Positions 24,045-32,672 of a stretch of 64,000 bases of DNA are shown piece after piece. Below the pieces are notes generated by a model. The model was given only the letters and a program-made list of their open reading frames with translations, was not told where the DNA came from and made no database searches. The stretch is from Paenibacillus sp. FSL K6-3182 (GTDB lineage Bacteria; Bacillota; Bacilli; Paenibacillales; Paenibacillaceae). Location of the stretch: positions 7,443,501 through 7,507,500 of the forward strand of contig NZ_CP150265.1 in the NCBI RefSeq assembly GCF_037976325.1. The letters are read 5' to 3'. The translations under genes were made by a program, and so were the position numbers. Every line of letters begins with the position of its first letter. Positions within the stretch are counted from its first letter, which is position 1.

Positions 24045-24084
24045 ACGTGTACAAATACAGTTACGTACGGGGGGGGGGATGACG

Positions 24085-24687
24085 ATGGAGAAAGGTGAAA
24101 AGACACGCCATTACATCATAACGAAAGCCGCTGAACTTTTTAACCAAAAGGGATATTCGGGCTCATCCTTATCTGATATAACAGAGTTGACAGGCATTAA
24201 GAAAGGCGGCATTTATCGTCATTTTTCCAGTAAAGATGAGATTGCATATGAAGCCTTTAGTTATGCCGGGCGTATTGTTGGGGCTCAGCTTGCTCATGCA
24301 ATCAGTCAGCAGGAAACAGCCTCTGGCAAGCTGCTGGCATATTTACATGTATACGAGAAAGTCGTTGACGCGCCTCCCTTCATCGGGGGCTGCCCGCTCC
24401 TAAACACCGCTATTGAAAGCGACGACAGTCATCCAGGCCTACGCGAGAAAGCCCAGCAAGCAATGCAAGGTACGTTGGAAGCCAAGAAAAAAATCATTTT
24501 CGATGGTGTGCAAAGCGGTGAATTTAAAGCAGACCTTGATATAGAGGCGCTGGCTACCTTCTCCCTTTCCATCATGCAGGGTGGTATTATGATGAGCAAG
24601 CTTGAAGGCAATAATCGGCATATCCGGATGAATATTAAGAGCTTTGCTGCTTATTTAAAAACAGCGTGCTTACGCGAACCCAGTTAG
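24085..24687 (+). CDS. TetR/AcrR-family regulator
   Basis: 200 residues. The N-terminal helix-turn-helix is clear (ITKAAELFNQKGYSGSSLSDITELTGIKKGGIYRHFSSKDEIAYEAF). The C-terminal ligand domain includes the CPLLNTAIESDD segment found in a subgroup with TetR_C-type pockets. Starts at 24079 and 24085 are both possible; a run of ten G supplies the ribosome site and spacing favours 24085. It is expected to repress the divergent MFS gene through the palindrome at 23966-23995. A bidirectional hairpin follows. Confidence 0.9.
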   Translation: MEKGEKTRHYIITKAAELFNQKGYSGSSLSDITELTGIKKGGIYRHFSSKDEIAYEAFSYAGRIVGAQLAHAISQQETASGKLLAYLHVYEKVVDAPPFIGGCPLLNTAIESDDSHPGLREKAQQAMQGTLEAKKKIIFDGVQSGEFKADLDIEALATFSLSIMQGGIMMSKLEGNNRHIRMNIKSFAAYLKTACLREPS

Positions 24688-24702
24688 ATGAGCTCAAGCT
24701 AA

Positions 24703-24738
24703 AAAAAGAGCCTCGTGAGTAGTCACGAGGCTCTTTTT
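24703..24738. terminator. Bidirectional terminator
   Basis: Perfect 16-base stem AAAAAGAGCCTCGTGA / TCACGAGGCTCTTTTT, loop GTAG, between convergent tetR and DHA2 genes. Confidence 0.9.
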
Positions 24739-24810
24739 AATAATTCATAATGAGTAAACATTTAGGAAAATTGACTGCCGTCATTCCTATTTCATACTTT
24801 TTTTCTCTTC

Positions 24811-26310
24811 CTACGCCTCAACAGCTGTTTTTCGGTTCAGAGCTATTTTAGTTTCTTCTACTTCCTCGGCTTGCCCCACACGTTTAATGAAGAAGGAAAG
24901 CACCAGACCTACTACTCCGATTCCAATGATGACAAGATATGCATCATTAATACCTTGAATAGAAGCCTCCATCATAATATGCTCCTTCGAAAAATTAGCC
25001 GCGTCGCCTGCTGCAGACATATCTAGAAGATGCGCCTTTGTCCGGCTAGCCATAACCGTAACAAGCAGAGAAGTACCTATTGCGCCAGCTACCTGCTTGA
25101 TGGTGTTGGATATTGCAGTACCGTGCGCATTTAGTCTTGCTGGCAGTTGGTTGAGACCCGCCGTAGTGATTGGCATCAGGAACATTGCCATACCGAAGCG
25201 TCGTCCTGTGGACATCAGCACTAAATACGTATAGCTAGTCGAATCGGTTAGATTAACGAAGCCGATGGTTGTGATGATCGTAATAGCCATACCGATGATG
25301 GACAGCCATTTTGCTCCAAACCGGTCGAATAGCTTTCCTGTTATCGGCATCATTAGTCCCATTAGAAGCGCGCCAGGGAGCATAAGCAAGCCTGACTCCA
25401 AAGCGGTGTATCCACGTGCGCTTTGCAAATAGAGTGGGAGCAGCATCATATCTGCATACATGACCATGGTTACAGCAATATTAATAATGGTGGTAAGAGA
25501 AAACATGCTGTATTTAAACGCTCTTAGATCCAGAAGCGGATCCTTCGAAATCAGCTGTCTCCATGTAAACAAAATCAAGGAAACCACACCAATAACAATC
25601 GATGCAATCACTTCCGCGCTTGACCAGCCTTTGCTTCCAGCACTGCTGAAGCCATAAAGAACGGTACCAAATCCGACTGTTGACAGAATGACACTCAAAA
25701 AATCAATTTTAGGATAGGTTCGTTCAGCTACATTTTTCAGGAAAATATAAGCAACTACAATAATGAGGACGACAATTGGAAGCATGCCATAAAACATCGT
25801 ACGCCATGAATAATGCTCCATGACATAACCAGCCACTGCAGGTCCAATTGCAGGAGCAAAAATAATAGACAATCCAACCATACCCATGGCAGCTCCGCGC
25901 TTATCAGGAGGAAATACGGTCAGAATAACATTCATTAACAGAGGCATAATAATCCCCGCTCCAGCTGCTTGAATAAGGCGGCCAGTTAGCAAAATGTCGA
26001 AGTTAGGCGCAACTGCCGAAACAATCGTACCGACGAGAAAAATGATCATGGAAGACTGAAACAGCTCACGGGTCGTAAAACGCTGCATGAGGAATGCAGT
26101 GATTGGAATAAGTACCCCGTTAACCAGCATGTATCCGGTTGTCAGCCACTGTGCTGTAGACGCCTCAATGCTAAAGTCAATCATCAACTCCGGCAGCGCA
26201 ACGCTCATTATCGTCTGATTCAGAACTGCGATGAACGCACCCAGTATCATGACAAACAATAAGGGACCTTTCTTAATTGAATTACTGTCAAAAGCTAAAC
26301 TTGTACTCAT
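24811..26310 (-). CDS. DHA2-type (EmrB/QacA) MFS multidrug exporter
   Basis: 499 residues with about 14 membrane helices. Family motifs include LNQTIMSVALPELMIDF in helix 1, QWLTTGYMLVNGVLIPITAFLMQRFTTRELF, GRLIQAAGAGIIMPLLMNV, and the antiporter motif C region GPAVAGYVMEHYSWRTMF. It should extrude lipophilic drugs by proton antiport. The ATG at 26310 follows GAAGGG; upstream in-frame codons lack a ribosome site. It is divergent from a TetR-type gene and shares an intergenic region with repeated ACTACA half-sites. A paralogue lies at 62219-63640. Confidence 0.93.
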   Translation of the reverse strand: MSTSLAFDSNSIKKGPLLFVMILGAFIAVLNQTIMSVALPELMIDFSIEASTAQWLTTGYMLVNGVLIPITAFLMQRFTTRELFQSSMIIFLVGTIVSAVAPNFDILLTGRLIQAAGAGIIMPLLMNVILTVFPPDKRGAAMGMVGLSIIFAPAIGPAVAGYVMEHYSWRTMFYGMLPIVVLIIVVAYIFLKNVAERTYPKIDFLSVILSTVGFGTVLYGFSSAGSKGWSSAEVIASIVIGVVSLILFTWRQLISKDPLLDLRAFKYSMFSLTTIINIAVTMVMYADMMLLPLYLQSARGYTALESGLLMLPGALLMGLMMPITGKLFDRFGAKWLSIIGMAITIITTIGFVNLTDSTSYTYLVLMSTGRRFGMAMFLMPITTAGLNQLPARLNAHGTAISNTIKQVAGAIGTSLLVTVMASRTKAHLLDMSAAGDAANFSKEHIMMEASIQGINDAYLVIIGIGVVGLVLSFFIKRVGQAEEVEETKIALNRKTAVEA

Positions 26311-26352
26311 GATGTTCAATCCCTTCAAATTGTTCGTGAATTTAATAAACAC

Positions 26353-26517
26353 TTTGTAGTATAATAAACTCAATGTAAAAGATTATAATTACATCGCGCC
26401 TAATTTACAAACTACAGATTTTTTGAAAATGTTTATTAGTTTACAGATCATCAGATTCTGTAGTCTATACCGAGAATAAACTACATAAATATCTGTTCTT
26501 GTCGTTTAAATAATTTG
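26353..26517. promoter_or_regulatory. Divergent control region with repeated ACTACA/TGTAGT half-sites
   Basis: Half-sites TTGTAGT (~26354), ACTACAGA (26411-26418), TCTGTAGT (26457-26464), AACTACAT (~26479) and TTTGTAG (~26514) alternate in orientation. The ACTACAGA/TCTGTAGT pair is an exact inverted repeat. The region separates the DHA2 exporter from its TetR-type regulator. A minus-strand -10-like TATACT near 26354 overlaps the first half-site. Confidence 0.5.
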
Positions 26518-26539
26518 TAGGGAAAGGAAATGAGTACCT

Positions 26540-27151
26540 ATGTCAACTACATCACCGCGAATGGATCCACGTGTACTTCGCACGCGTCAATTGATTCGAG
26601 ATGCCTTTGTAGATTTGCTGCAGGAGACGGATCTAGAAAAAATAACGGTGAATCGTATTGCGGAACGCGCGACCATCAATCGTGTTACTTTCTATCTTCA
26701 TTACCGAGATATTCCGGAAATGCTTGAGAGATTATCAGACGATATGATTAATGAAATACATACTATTCTTCATGACATTCGAAATCAGCCTCGTTCTACT
26801 GATTTGGATTGGTCCATTCTGCTTAAAGTGCTCGAGCATATTGCTGAGAACTCTAAGTTTTATAAGGTTCTGCTCGCTTCGCAGCGCATACCGATCTTCA
26901 CGGATAAGCTTTCGAATTTAATTGTTGATCTTATCACTAGCAGAAGAGAGTACCAAAACAACTCCTCATCTAAACCGGCCGTAATCGTATCAAAAGATAT
27001 TGCAATCTGGTACGGCTCCTCCGCCTTTATTGGTACAATTGTCTGCTGGCTTCGCAATGATATGCCTTATACGCCGCTTTTTCTCGCCAAGCAGCTCTCT
27101 CAGCTGTTCCGTTTGCATCAAAATACGGACCAGCTCGTAGATCTGGAATAA
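26540..27151 (+). CDS. TetR-family regulator (divergent from DHA2 exporter)
   Basis: 203 residues. The HTH is RTRQLIRDAFVDLLQETDLEKITVNRIAERATINRVTFYLHYRDIPEM, the TetR subgroup with the YxHYxD recognition pattern. Its C-terminal half carries WYGSSAFIGTIVCWLRNDMPYTP, as in the DhaS/TetR_C_7-8-like group common in Bacillales. GGGAAAGGAAATG provides the ribosome site. It most likely represses the DHA2 exporter. A 23-base stem terminator follows the stop. Confidence 0.9.
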   Translation: MSTTSPRMDPRVLRTRQLIRDAFVDLLQETDLEKITVNRIAERATINRVTFYLHYRDIPEMLERLSDDMINEIHTILHDIRNQPRSTDLDWSILLKVLEHIAENSKFYKVLLASQRIPIFTDKLSNLIVDLITSRREYQNNSSSKPAVIVSKDIAIWYGSSAFIGTIVCWLRNDMPYTPLFLAKQLSQLFRLHQNTDQLVDLE

Positions 27152-27158
27152 CTTCTCC

Positions 27159-27220
27159 GAAAACATAAATAAGCTCTCAGTAGAACTGATTCGTTCGACT
27201 GAGAGCTTATTTATGTTTTC
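27159..27220. terminator. Very long perfect hairpin between convergent genes
   Basis: Perfect 23-base arms (27159-27181 and 27198-27220), reading GAAAACATAAATAAGCTC... and its complement, with a 16-base loop. A/T at the base suits a two-way terminator; the length is unusual. Confidence 0.8.
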
Positions 27221-27258
27221 AGTATTGTTGCTTTAAATGCTATATGGTTGCGATGACA

Positions 27259-27756
27259 TCAACACTCCATCATTTTTTTATCTTGGACAGCATGTAGCTT
27301 TACCATCGCTAATCGCGCAATGGGTTGAATGACTAAGCTCTCTGCAATTAGTACAATTAAGAAGTTTCTTGGCCAGTTGGTTAAGAAGTTGCTAAAAATT
27401 TCTGAACTAAAACCGTTTCCTACAATATGACCAATAAGCGTCATACAAGCCGACATTCCTAGTACAGTAAATAAGATACGGAACATAATTTTGGAATTAA
27501 AGCTGTCCGTTGGTTCAGTAAATTTATCAACCAATTTTTCGGCGATACGGCCAATAAACACAGGCTCCAAAATCATGACAATAATCCACATGATCGGTAA
27601 CGTTTTAAGAATCATGAAGGCAACTTCTCCATTAAATTCTCGGGAAGCTAAAATTATATTTAATGACGTCATAAACAGAACGGTCAATGTACAAATAATT
27701 GCACCATATAATGCTCCCTCTTTTCCGTTTCTCGGCAATCTTGTTTCTAAGTTCAT
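27259..27756 (-). CDS. DUF2798-type membrane protein
   Basis: 165 residues with four hydrophobic segments arranged as two similar halves (EGALYGAIICTLTVLFMTSLNII; FRILFTVLGMSACMTLIGHIVG). The NWPRNFLIVLIAESLVIQPIAR end is characteristic of DUF2798. Function in the family is unknown. It lies 76 bases downstream of a tetR gene on the same strand and is presumably controlled by it, which suggests an efflux or stress role. GGAAG provides the ribosome site. Confidence 0.82.
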   Translation of the reverse strand: MNLETRLPRNGKEGALYGAIICTLTVLFMTSLNIILASREFNGEVAFMILKTLPIMWIIVMILEPVFIGRIAEKLVDKFTEPTDSFNSKIMFRILFTVLGMSACMTLIGHIVGNGFSSEIFSNFLTNWPRNFLIVLIAESLVIQPIARLAMVKLHAVQDKKMMEC

Positions 27757-27832
27757 CCTATTTTCTTCCTTTCAAAAAAATCATTTCATTATTAGTCATT
27801 CACTAAATAAAGATCAGGTACAGTCAACATAA

Positions 27833-28405
27833 CTAATTTTCTGTATTAAAGGTCTTCAATACATTTGGCAACATTTTAGCGATCGTTTTTAAGGGAGCTG
27901 ATGATTTTTGCGTTAAACAAAGCAGCATAGCACCTTCGATTGTAGCAGTCATCATCAAGGCAATAGCAGCAGCTGACTCATCAGAATAACCTTCAGCTAT
28001 AAGTTTCACACAATAAATATGTTGAATATTTTCATACAGCACACTGCATGCTTTGCGAACAGGCTCACTCACTGTGGCCATTTCACTGACAATACTGCTA
28101 AATGTATAACCGGTAATCGTACCTTCTGTTTCTAAGTTGTGAATTAGTTTTTCGATCATGCCTTGCGTCGCTTCTATAGTTAATGGATACCTTCTAAAAA
28201 TATTTTCGATATCTGTCGTAATGGCTTCGTTTAAAGCTTGCAAACAAGCAATTAACAGTTCTTCTTTACCATTTGGAAAATGATGATACAGCGCTCCTTT
28301 TGTAACGTTGCAGACTTTTAAAAGTTCATTCAGACCTACACTTTTGTATCCCTTTTGCTGAAATAGGACGGTAGCCTTCTCAATGATTAGCGATTTTGTA
28401 TTCAA
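27833..28405 (-). CDS. TetR-family regulator with TTG start
   Basis: 190 residues. HTH: KATVLFQQKGYKSVGLNELLKVCNVTKGALYHHFPNGKEEL. The C-terminal domain (FSSIVSEMATVSEPVRKACSVLYE) resembles the LmrA/YxaF-like group. The start codon is TTG at 28405, supported by GGGGGAGGTG seven bases upstream and by agreement with family N-termini. It is the first gene of a pair with the DUF2798 membrane protein. A promoter with perfect TATAAT and an overlapping operator-like repeat is just upstream. Confidence 0.9.
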   Translation of the reverse strand: MNTKSLIIEKATVLFQQKGYKSVGLNELLKVCNVTKGALYHHFPNGKEELLIACLQALNEAITTDIENIFRRYPLTIEATQGMIEKLIHNLETEGTITGYTFSSIVSEMATVSEPVRKACSVLYENIQHIYCVKLIAEGYSDESAAAIALMMTATIEGAMLLCLTQKSSAPLKTIAKMLPNVLKTFNTEN

Positions 28406-28428
28406 TTTAAAACACCTCCCCCAAAACC

Positions 28429-28479
28429 ATACCGACTGGTCTGTTTGGTATTATAACAAAATATTTATCCCCGATGTAA
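28429..28479 (-). promoter_or_regulatory. tetR-DUF2798 promoter and operator
   Basis: TTACAT (28474-28479), 18-base spacer, TATAAT (28450-28455) on the minus strand. Immediately downstream, ATACC...GGTAT (28429-28451) encloses GACTGGTC, a partly palindromic TetR-type site over the transcription start. Confidence 0.55.
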
Positions 28480-28494
28480 GTGTTTTTTTACACT

Positions 28495-29748
28495 TCATTC
28501 CGAGTATTTTTGCGCCGGACGCCGTTCACTCTTCCGATATGCCTTCGGAGACACTCCATTCCATTTTTTAAATACCTTGTTGAAATAGCTTTGATCGTTG
28601 AAGTTCAGCCATGCTGCGATATCAGCAATCGGATAGTCGGTCAACGTGAGCAGCCTCTTCGCTTCCTCAATCCGTTCACGCTGGACATATTCGGAAATGG
28701 TAAGTCCAACCTCCTTCTTGAACAAGCTCGACAAGTAGTTGGGGCTAAGATTCGCACTCTCGGCTAGCCGTTCAAGAGTAATGTCACCGTATAAATGGTT
28801 AGCAATTTCGTGAAGGCTATCCTGTATTGCGGGTGAGTAGTGACCCCGGCGAACCTCTGATACCCGATCGACGAAGTCGAACAGCACCTCGGTCATGATG
28901 GCGCTTATCGCTTGAAGCGTATCCTTCTCCTCCAGCTGCTGAATATAGAAATCACTCAGCGTAAACGCATCCTCCTCGTGCATTCCTCCTTCAATTGCAG
29001 CTCGGCAAATTAGGGCGATTCCCGTAATCATCAAGTTCTTCTCACTTCGAATCCTGCTCCGCTTGGCCAGCACGCCAAACTCGTCCTCGGCAATGATGGA
29101 TTCCATGACGAATGTTCTTATTCTCTCCCGCTCTCCGCTACGCACATAATGCAGCATGACACGCTCATGCGACAGGTTGGCGTGCAGCATACCGTTTCGA
29201 CGTCTTCGCGACAGCTCAGCTTCCGGCTCTCTCTTCTCCACAACCGGTTCCTGCATCGACATTGCATCCGCTAGAAGACTGATCGACGAATCAACGAGCT
29301 GCCTGCGAAGCACATAATAAATCATTCGGCTAAATACGGCTATGCGCTCCGTGGAGAGCAGCGCAATCTCCTCATACAACTCCAATAAATGCCTCCGGTT
29401 ACCAATGGGGAGGGAGCTTATTGTCTCGTTCCATTCACCCTCTTGCGGCTTCTCATTCATGTACGGACCGACGACAAGCGTGCCAGTAAGCTGGTTCTCA
29501 TCCATCGCATTCACAAAAAAATATTGGAGCCGTGATCGGGTAAAATGAACCGGCTGCTCTGCAGCATAAAGTGCATAAGCGTAGCCCGCCACCTGTTCAC
29601 GAATGGACGTAAAGTAAGGATTAGACTGAAGCGAACGGTCTACAAACTCCGCTTCAATTGTCCGACCCGGATGAATGATAAATATAGGGATTCCAATCAC
29701 ATCAGAGAGAAGCTGGCCAAAAACAACCAGCTCAGAGAGCTTATTCAT
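28495..29748 (-). CDS. AraC-family regulator with a long N-terminal sensor region
   Basis: 417 residues. The last ~100 form two HTHs (DITLERLAESANLSPNYLSSLFKKEVGLTISEYVQRERIEEAKRLL; DIAAWLNFNDQSYFNKVFKKWNGVSPKAYR). The first ~150 (FGQLLSDVIGIPIFIIHPGRTIEAEF, then QYFFVNAMDENQLTGTLVVGPY) look like a small-molecule sensing domain; a middle helical region follows. The ATG at 29748 has GGAGG five bases upstream. It is divergent from an SDR gene and close to the glucan locus. It may control either, but no direct evidence is visible. Confidence 0.88.
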   Translation of the reverse strand: MNKLSELVVFGQLLSDVIGIPIFIIHPGRTIEAEFVDRSLQSNPYFTSIREQVAGYAYALYAAEQPVHFTRSRLQYFFVNAMDENQLTGTLVVGPYMNEKPQEGEWNETISSLPIGNRRHLLELYEEIALLSTERIAVFSRMIYYVLRRQLVDSSISLLADAMSMQEPVVEKREPEAELSRRRRNGMLHANLSHERVMLHYVRSGERERIRTFVMESIIAEDEFGVLAKRSRIRSEKNLMITGIALICRAAIEGGMHEEDAFTLSDFYIQQLEEKDTLQAISAIMTEVLFDFVDRVSEVRRGHYSPAIQDSLHEIANHLYGDITLERLAESANLSPNYLSSLFKKEVGLTISEYVQRERIEEAKRLLTLTDYPIADIAAWLNFNDQSYFNKVFKKWNGVSPKAYRKSERRPAQKYSE

Positions 29749-29832
29749 ACGAACCTCCATAGGGTACGATTAAGGTTAAAAAGAAGATGATAAGAAAGTA
29801 CTACAAATCATTGATAAATACAATTTTCAAAA

Positions 29833-29848
29833 ATGAAAGCGCATTACA
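29833..29848. promoter_or_regulatory. Imperfect cre-like site
   Basis: ATGAAAGCGCATTACA between the divergent AraC and SDR genes matches the CcpA consensus except for a one-base shift of the final C. Weak evidence alone. Confidence 0.3.
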
Positions 29849-29899
29849 ATGAAGAAAGCAAAGATCCTTTGCTATTACACTCGAAAGGGATGAACTCAT

Positions 29900-30655
29900 A
29901 TGTTGGAAAATAAAATAGCTATCGTTACTGGAGCAGGGAGCGGCATCGGCCGTGCAAGCAGCTTGAAAATGGCCAGCAACGGCGCAACGATTGTCGCTGT
30001 TGATTTTAATCAGGAATCCGGTCAAGAGACGGTTCGAATGATTCATGAACAGGGCGGCGAAGCCATCTTCGTACCGGCCGACGTGTCAAAAAGCGAGGAT
30101 GTTCAGCGTTATGTAAAAGCAGCCGTCGATACTTACGGACGTATCGATATTTTCTTCAACAATGCCGGCGTTGTACAGAAGTTCTCGAAACTCGCGGATA
30201 TTGATGAGAACGAGTTCGACCGAATTATGAACGTTAATGTCCGGGGCGTCTTCCTCGGCATGAAATATGTAATAAAGGTAATGGAGGAGCAAGAAAGCGG
30301 AACGATTATTAATACCGCTTCGACAGCTGGGGTCAAAAGTGAGCACAGCGCATCCGCTTATTCCGCCAGCAAACATGCGGTTGTCGGCCTGACGAAAGGT
30401 GCGGCAATCGAGTATGTGAAAAAAGGCATCCGTATCAACGGCATTTGTCCGGGTGGTGTGGAAACGGCTCTGACGAAGAGCGTCGAACAGGCTTTCATGT
30501 CCGGAGGATACGTGCCTGAGGAAGTCGGCAATATGCGTATGGGCCGCTATGCTAAGCCGGACGAGCTGGCGGAGGTCGTCACATTCCTTGCTTCCGATCG
30601 CTCCAGCTACATGACGGGCTCCATCGTACTGGTCGATGGTGGGCTGACACTTTAA
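29900..30655 (+). CDS. Short-chain dehydrogenase/reductase (SDR)
   Basis: 251 residues. TGAGSGIGRA at residues 10-19, an Asp ending strand 2 (VAVDFN), NNAGVV, NTASTAG, and YSASKHAVVG are all in place, with CPGGVETALTKS after the active site and a DGGLTL end. It uses NAD(P) to interconvert an alcohol and a ketone, substrate unknown. GAAAGGGATG precedes the ATG. It is divergent from the AraC gene, the usual arrangement of regulator and target. Confidence 0.92.
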   Translation: MLENKIAIVTGAGSGIGRASSLKMASNGATIVAVDFNQESGQETVRMIHEQGGEAIFVPADVSKSEDVQRYVKAAVDTYGRIDIFFNNAGVVQKFSKLADIDENEFDRIMNVNVRGVFLGMKYVIKVMEEQESGTIINTASTAGVKSEHSASAYSASKHAVVGLTKGAAIEYVKKGIRINGICPGGVETALTKSVEQAFMSGGYVPEEVGNMRMGRYAKPDELAEVVTFLASDRSSYMTGSIVLVDGGLTL

Positions 30656-30737
30656 ACGAATGAAAATGCTTCTTTACTGAATTCAAACCGTTCTAAGTAT
30701 ACGCGAGTAAAGTTCCCCCCATCCAGACTATAGCGAA

Positions 30738-30770
30738 AATAGGGCATCCCCAATACGGGTATGCCCTATT
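30738..30770. terminator. Terminator between SDR and GH16 genes
   Basis: Stem AATAGGGCAT-CCC / GGG-ATGCCCTATT with one mismatch, between convergent genes. Confidence 0.65.
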
Positions 30771-30839
30771 ACGCTTGGCTTTATCGTTGTAACTCCGTCT
30801 ATTCTTCTTCCCCACAAACGACCCCAAGCAGCTATTTTT

Positions 30840-31586
30840 TCAACTTTGATACAGCCATATGTTTGAAACTGTCATGACCGCTGGCAGCGCTGTTTCATCC
30901 ACCGCCACATGGTCATACCAGCCCCCAACAGCAAGGTTAAGCACCAAATAAAAAGGCTCGTCAAAGGGCATAATGCCCGGCTCCATAGGGCGCTCGGCGA
31001 AGCAATGCCCATCTACCAGCCACCTTATGGAGCCAGCATCCCATTCCAATGAATAATCACGGAATTCGTTAATGGTTCCCTGTTCAAGCTGGTAGGAGAA
31101 CTCATCGGTAACCTTATGGTCCCAATCCTTCCCATAGTGCAGCGTTCCGGATACTTGCCTCGGCAAGCGGCCTTTAGCTTCCATAATGTCAATCTCGCCA
31201 GAGGCAGGCCAAGGACCGTAGGCCTGATGCTGCGGGAGCAGCCATATGGCAGGCCATAACCCCTGTCCCACTGGCAGCTTTGCGCGAACGATAAGCTTTC
31301 CATAGCAAAAGGAGAGATAGTCTTTTGTATCTATACGGGCCGAGGTGTACGCAAATTGCCGACCGTCTTTTTCAATGGCTTCACGTCGCGCGCATAGGTT
31401 TAACCCCAATTCATCGATATATAGATTGTTAGCATGTCCGGTATAAAACTGCTGTTCCCCGTTGCCCCAGCCCGGGTCTATTGGTTTGCCATCATTATCA
31501 AGCAAATCGTTGCCAAGGCGAATGTTCCATGCGCTCAAATCGGTGTTTCTATTTAAAAAATCCTGCTCCCATAAAAGCTTGCTCAT
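30840..31586 (-). CDS. Cytosolic GH16 beta-1,3(4)-glucanase-type enzyme
   Basis: 248 residues, a bare GH16 jelly roll without signal peptide. The active site is GEIDIMEAKG: nucleophile Glu131, Asp133, acid/base Glu136. EIDIME with the extra Met is the laminarinase/lichenase-like form. WGNGEQQFYTG near residue 40 and GLWPAIWLLP near 109 are typical laminarinase elements. Being intracellular it would cut imported oligosaccharides rather than polymer. GAAGGGAG is ten bases before the ATG at 31586; the in-frame GTG at 31595 is too near. It is divergent from the sugar ABC operon. Confidence 0.92.
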   Translation of the reverse strand: MSKLLWEQDFLNRNTDLSAWNIRLGNDLLDNDGKPIDPGWGNGEQQFYTGHANNLYIDELGLNLCARREAIEKDGRQFAYTSARIDTKDYLSFCYGKLIVRAKLPVGQGLWPAIWLLPQHQAYGPWPASGEIDIMEAKGRLPRQVSGTLHYGKDWDHKVTDEFSYQLEQGTINEFRDYSLEWDAGSIRWLVDGHCFAERPMEPGIMPFDEPFYLVLNLAVGGWYDHVAVDETALPAVMTVSNIWLYQS

Positions 31587-31614
31587 CCCATGCACACTCC
31601 CTTCATTTATTCAC

Positions 31615-31642
31615 AGCATACTTAATTTTGACGCCCAGTCAA
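31615..31642 (-). promoter_or_regulatory. Promoter of the cytosolic GH16 gene
   Basis: Minus strand TTGACT (31637-31642), 16-base spacer, TATGCT (31615-31620). It is the best hexamer pair in this intergenic space. Confidence 0.45.
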
Positions 31643-31644
31643 AC

Positions 31645-31661
31645 AAATCCAAAAAAATGGG
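31645..31661 (+). promoter_or_regulatory. Shared motif upstream of the sugar ABC operon
   Basis: AAATCCAAAAAAATGGG, repeated almost exactly at 38878-38894 before the secreted GH16. Downstream similarity continues (GGGTCA..., ATGGCCTTT / ATGGACCTTT). It is a candidate binding site for the YesN-type regulator of this locus. Confidence 0.5.
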
Positions 31662-31733
31662 ATAGGGTCAAAAATCATGGCCTTTTTTTCCTAGGTCTAT
31701 TTTCATACGATGAAAAGGAAGGGGGCGCAGAAC

Positions 31734-32654
31734 ATGTTTCAATACAGGACGGGACAAATAAAAACTTTTTTTAGGCAGTGGCAATTGCAAAGCATGGTAA
31801 TCCCAGGCATTATATGGATGTTCATCTTTTGTTATATTCCAATGTTTTGGTTGATTATTGCATTTATGGACTTCAGTATCGCCAAGCCCATGCTGCAATC
31901 ACCCTTTGTAGGGCTAAAACACTTTCAAGATTTTATTACGGATGACCGTTTTTGGCGCTCGATCCGCAATACTCTAGGGATGAGCAGCATCAAGCTGCTG
32001 CTAGGTTTTCCCATTCCCATCTTTTTCGCCCTGATGCTTAATGAAATACGGACGATTCGATTTAAGCGCACAGTACAAACCATTTCATACCTACCGCACT
32101 TTATTGCCTGGACTATTTTTGGCGGCATTATGCTCAATTGGCTGGGCGAGGGCGGTGTCATCAACCAACTGATGATGGCGCTCGGACTGCAGGATCGCGA
32201 AATTCTGTTTAATAGTGACGCTAAATATTTTTGGTGGATTACCTATTTCTCCGATACGCTGAAGGAAACGGGCTGGAGTGCCATCATTTATATCGCTGCA
32301 ATCGCTGGCATTGATCCAGGGCTATACGAGGCAGCGGAGCTCGATGGCGCCAACCGTTGGCAGCGGATGTGGCATATTACCATTCAGAGCATACGTCCTA
32401 CCATCGCGATTTTGTTCATCCTCGCTGTCAGCGGGATACTCGGCAGCAACTTTGAACAAATCTTTATGCTGAAGAACAACATGAACATGAAGATGGCCGA
32501 AAGCCTGGATTTGTACATCTATAACATGGGCTTGGTATCTGGGCGCCATTCCTTCTCAACAGCCGTCTTGTTTGTCCGCTCCATTGTGGCGTTAGGGCTA
32601 TTATTTTTGGCCAATTACACATCCAAGAAATTAACTGGCGACAGCATTTTTTAA
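31734..32654 (+). CDS. CUT1 sugar ABC transporter permease (LplB/YtcP-operon type)
   Basis: 306 residues with six membrane helices. The cytoplasmic EAA loop reads YEAAELDGANRWQRMWHITIQSIRPT, which contacts the shared ATPase. The N-terminal part (QSMVIPGIIWMFIFCYIPMFWLIIAFMDF) is typical of the larger partner of LplB/LplC-type pairs. The frame opens at 31710, but AGGAAGGGGG before 31734 selects that ATG. With the next two genes it forms an importer, probably for beta-glucan oligosaccharides by context. No ATPase is encoded; such systems use an MsmX-type ATPase elsewhere. Confidence 0.93.
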   Translation: MFQYRTGQIKTFFRQWQLQSMVIPGIIWMFIFCYIPMFWLIIAFMDFSIAKPMLQSPFVGLKHFQDFITDDRFWRSIRNTLGMSSIKLLLGFPIPIFFALMLNEIRTIRFKRTVQTISYLPHFIAWTIFGGIMLNWLGEGGVINQLMMALGLQDREILFNSDAKYFWWITYFSDTLKETGWSAIIYIAAIAGIDPGLYEAAELDGANRWQRMWHITIQSIRPTIAILFILAVSGILGSNFEQIFMLKNNMNMKMAESLDLYIYNMGLVSGRHSFSTAVLFVRSIVALGLLFLANYTSKKLTGDSIF

Positions 32655-32672
32655 GAAAGAGAGGGCAGATAC

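Noticed and set aside
31628..31633. TTGACG as -35 for the sugar ABC operon
   Set aside because: No acceptable -10 at 16-18 bases downstream; the operon is probably activator-dependent.
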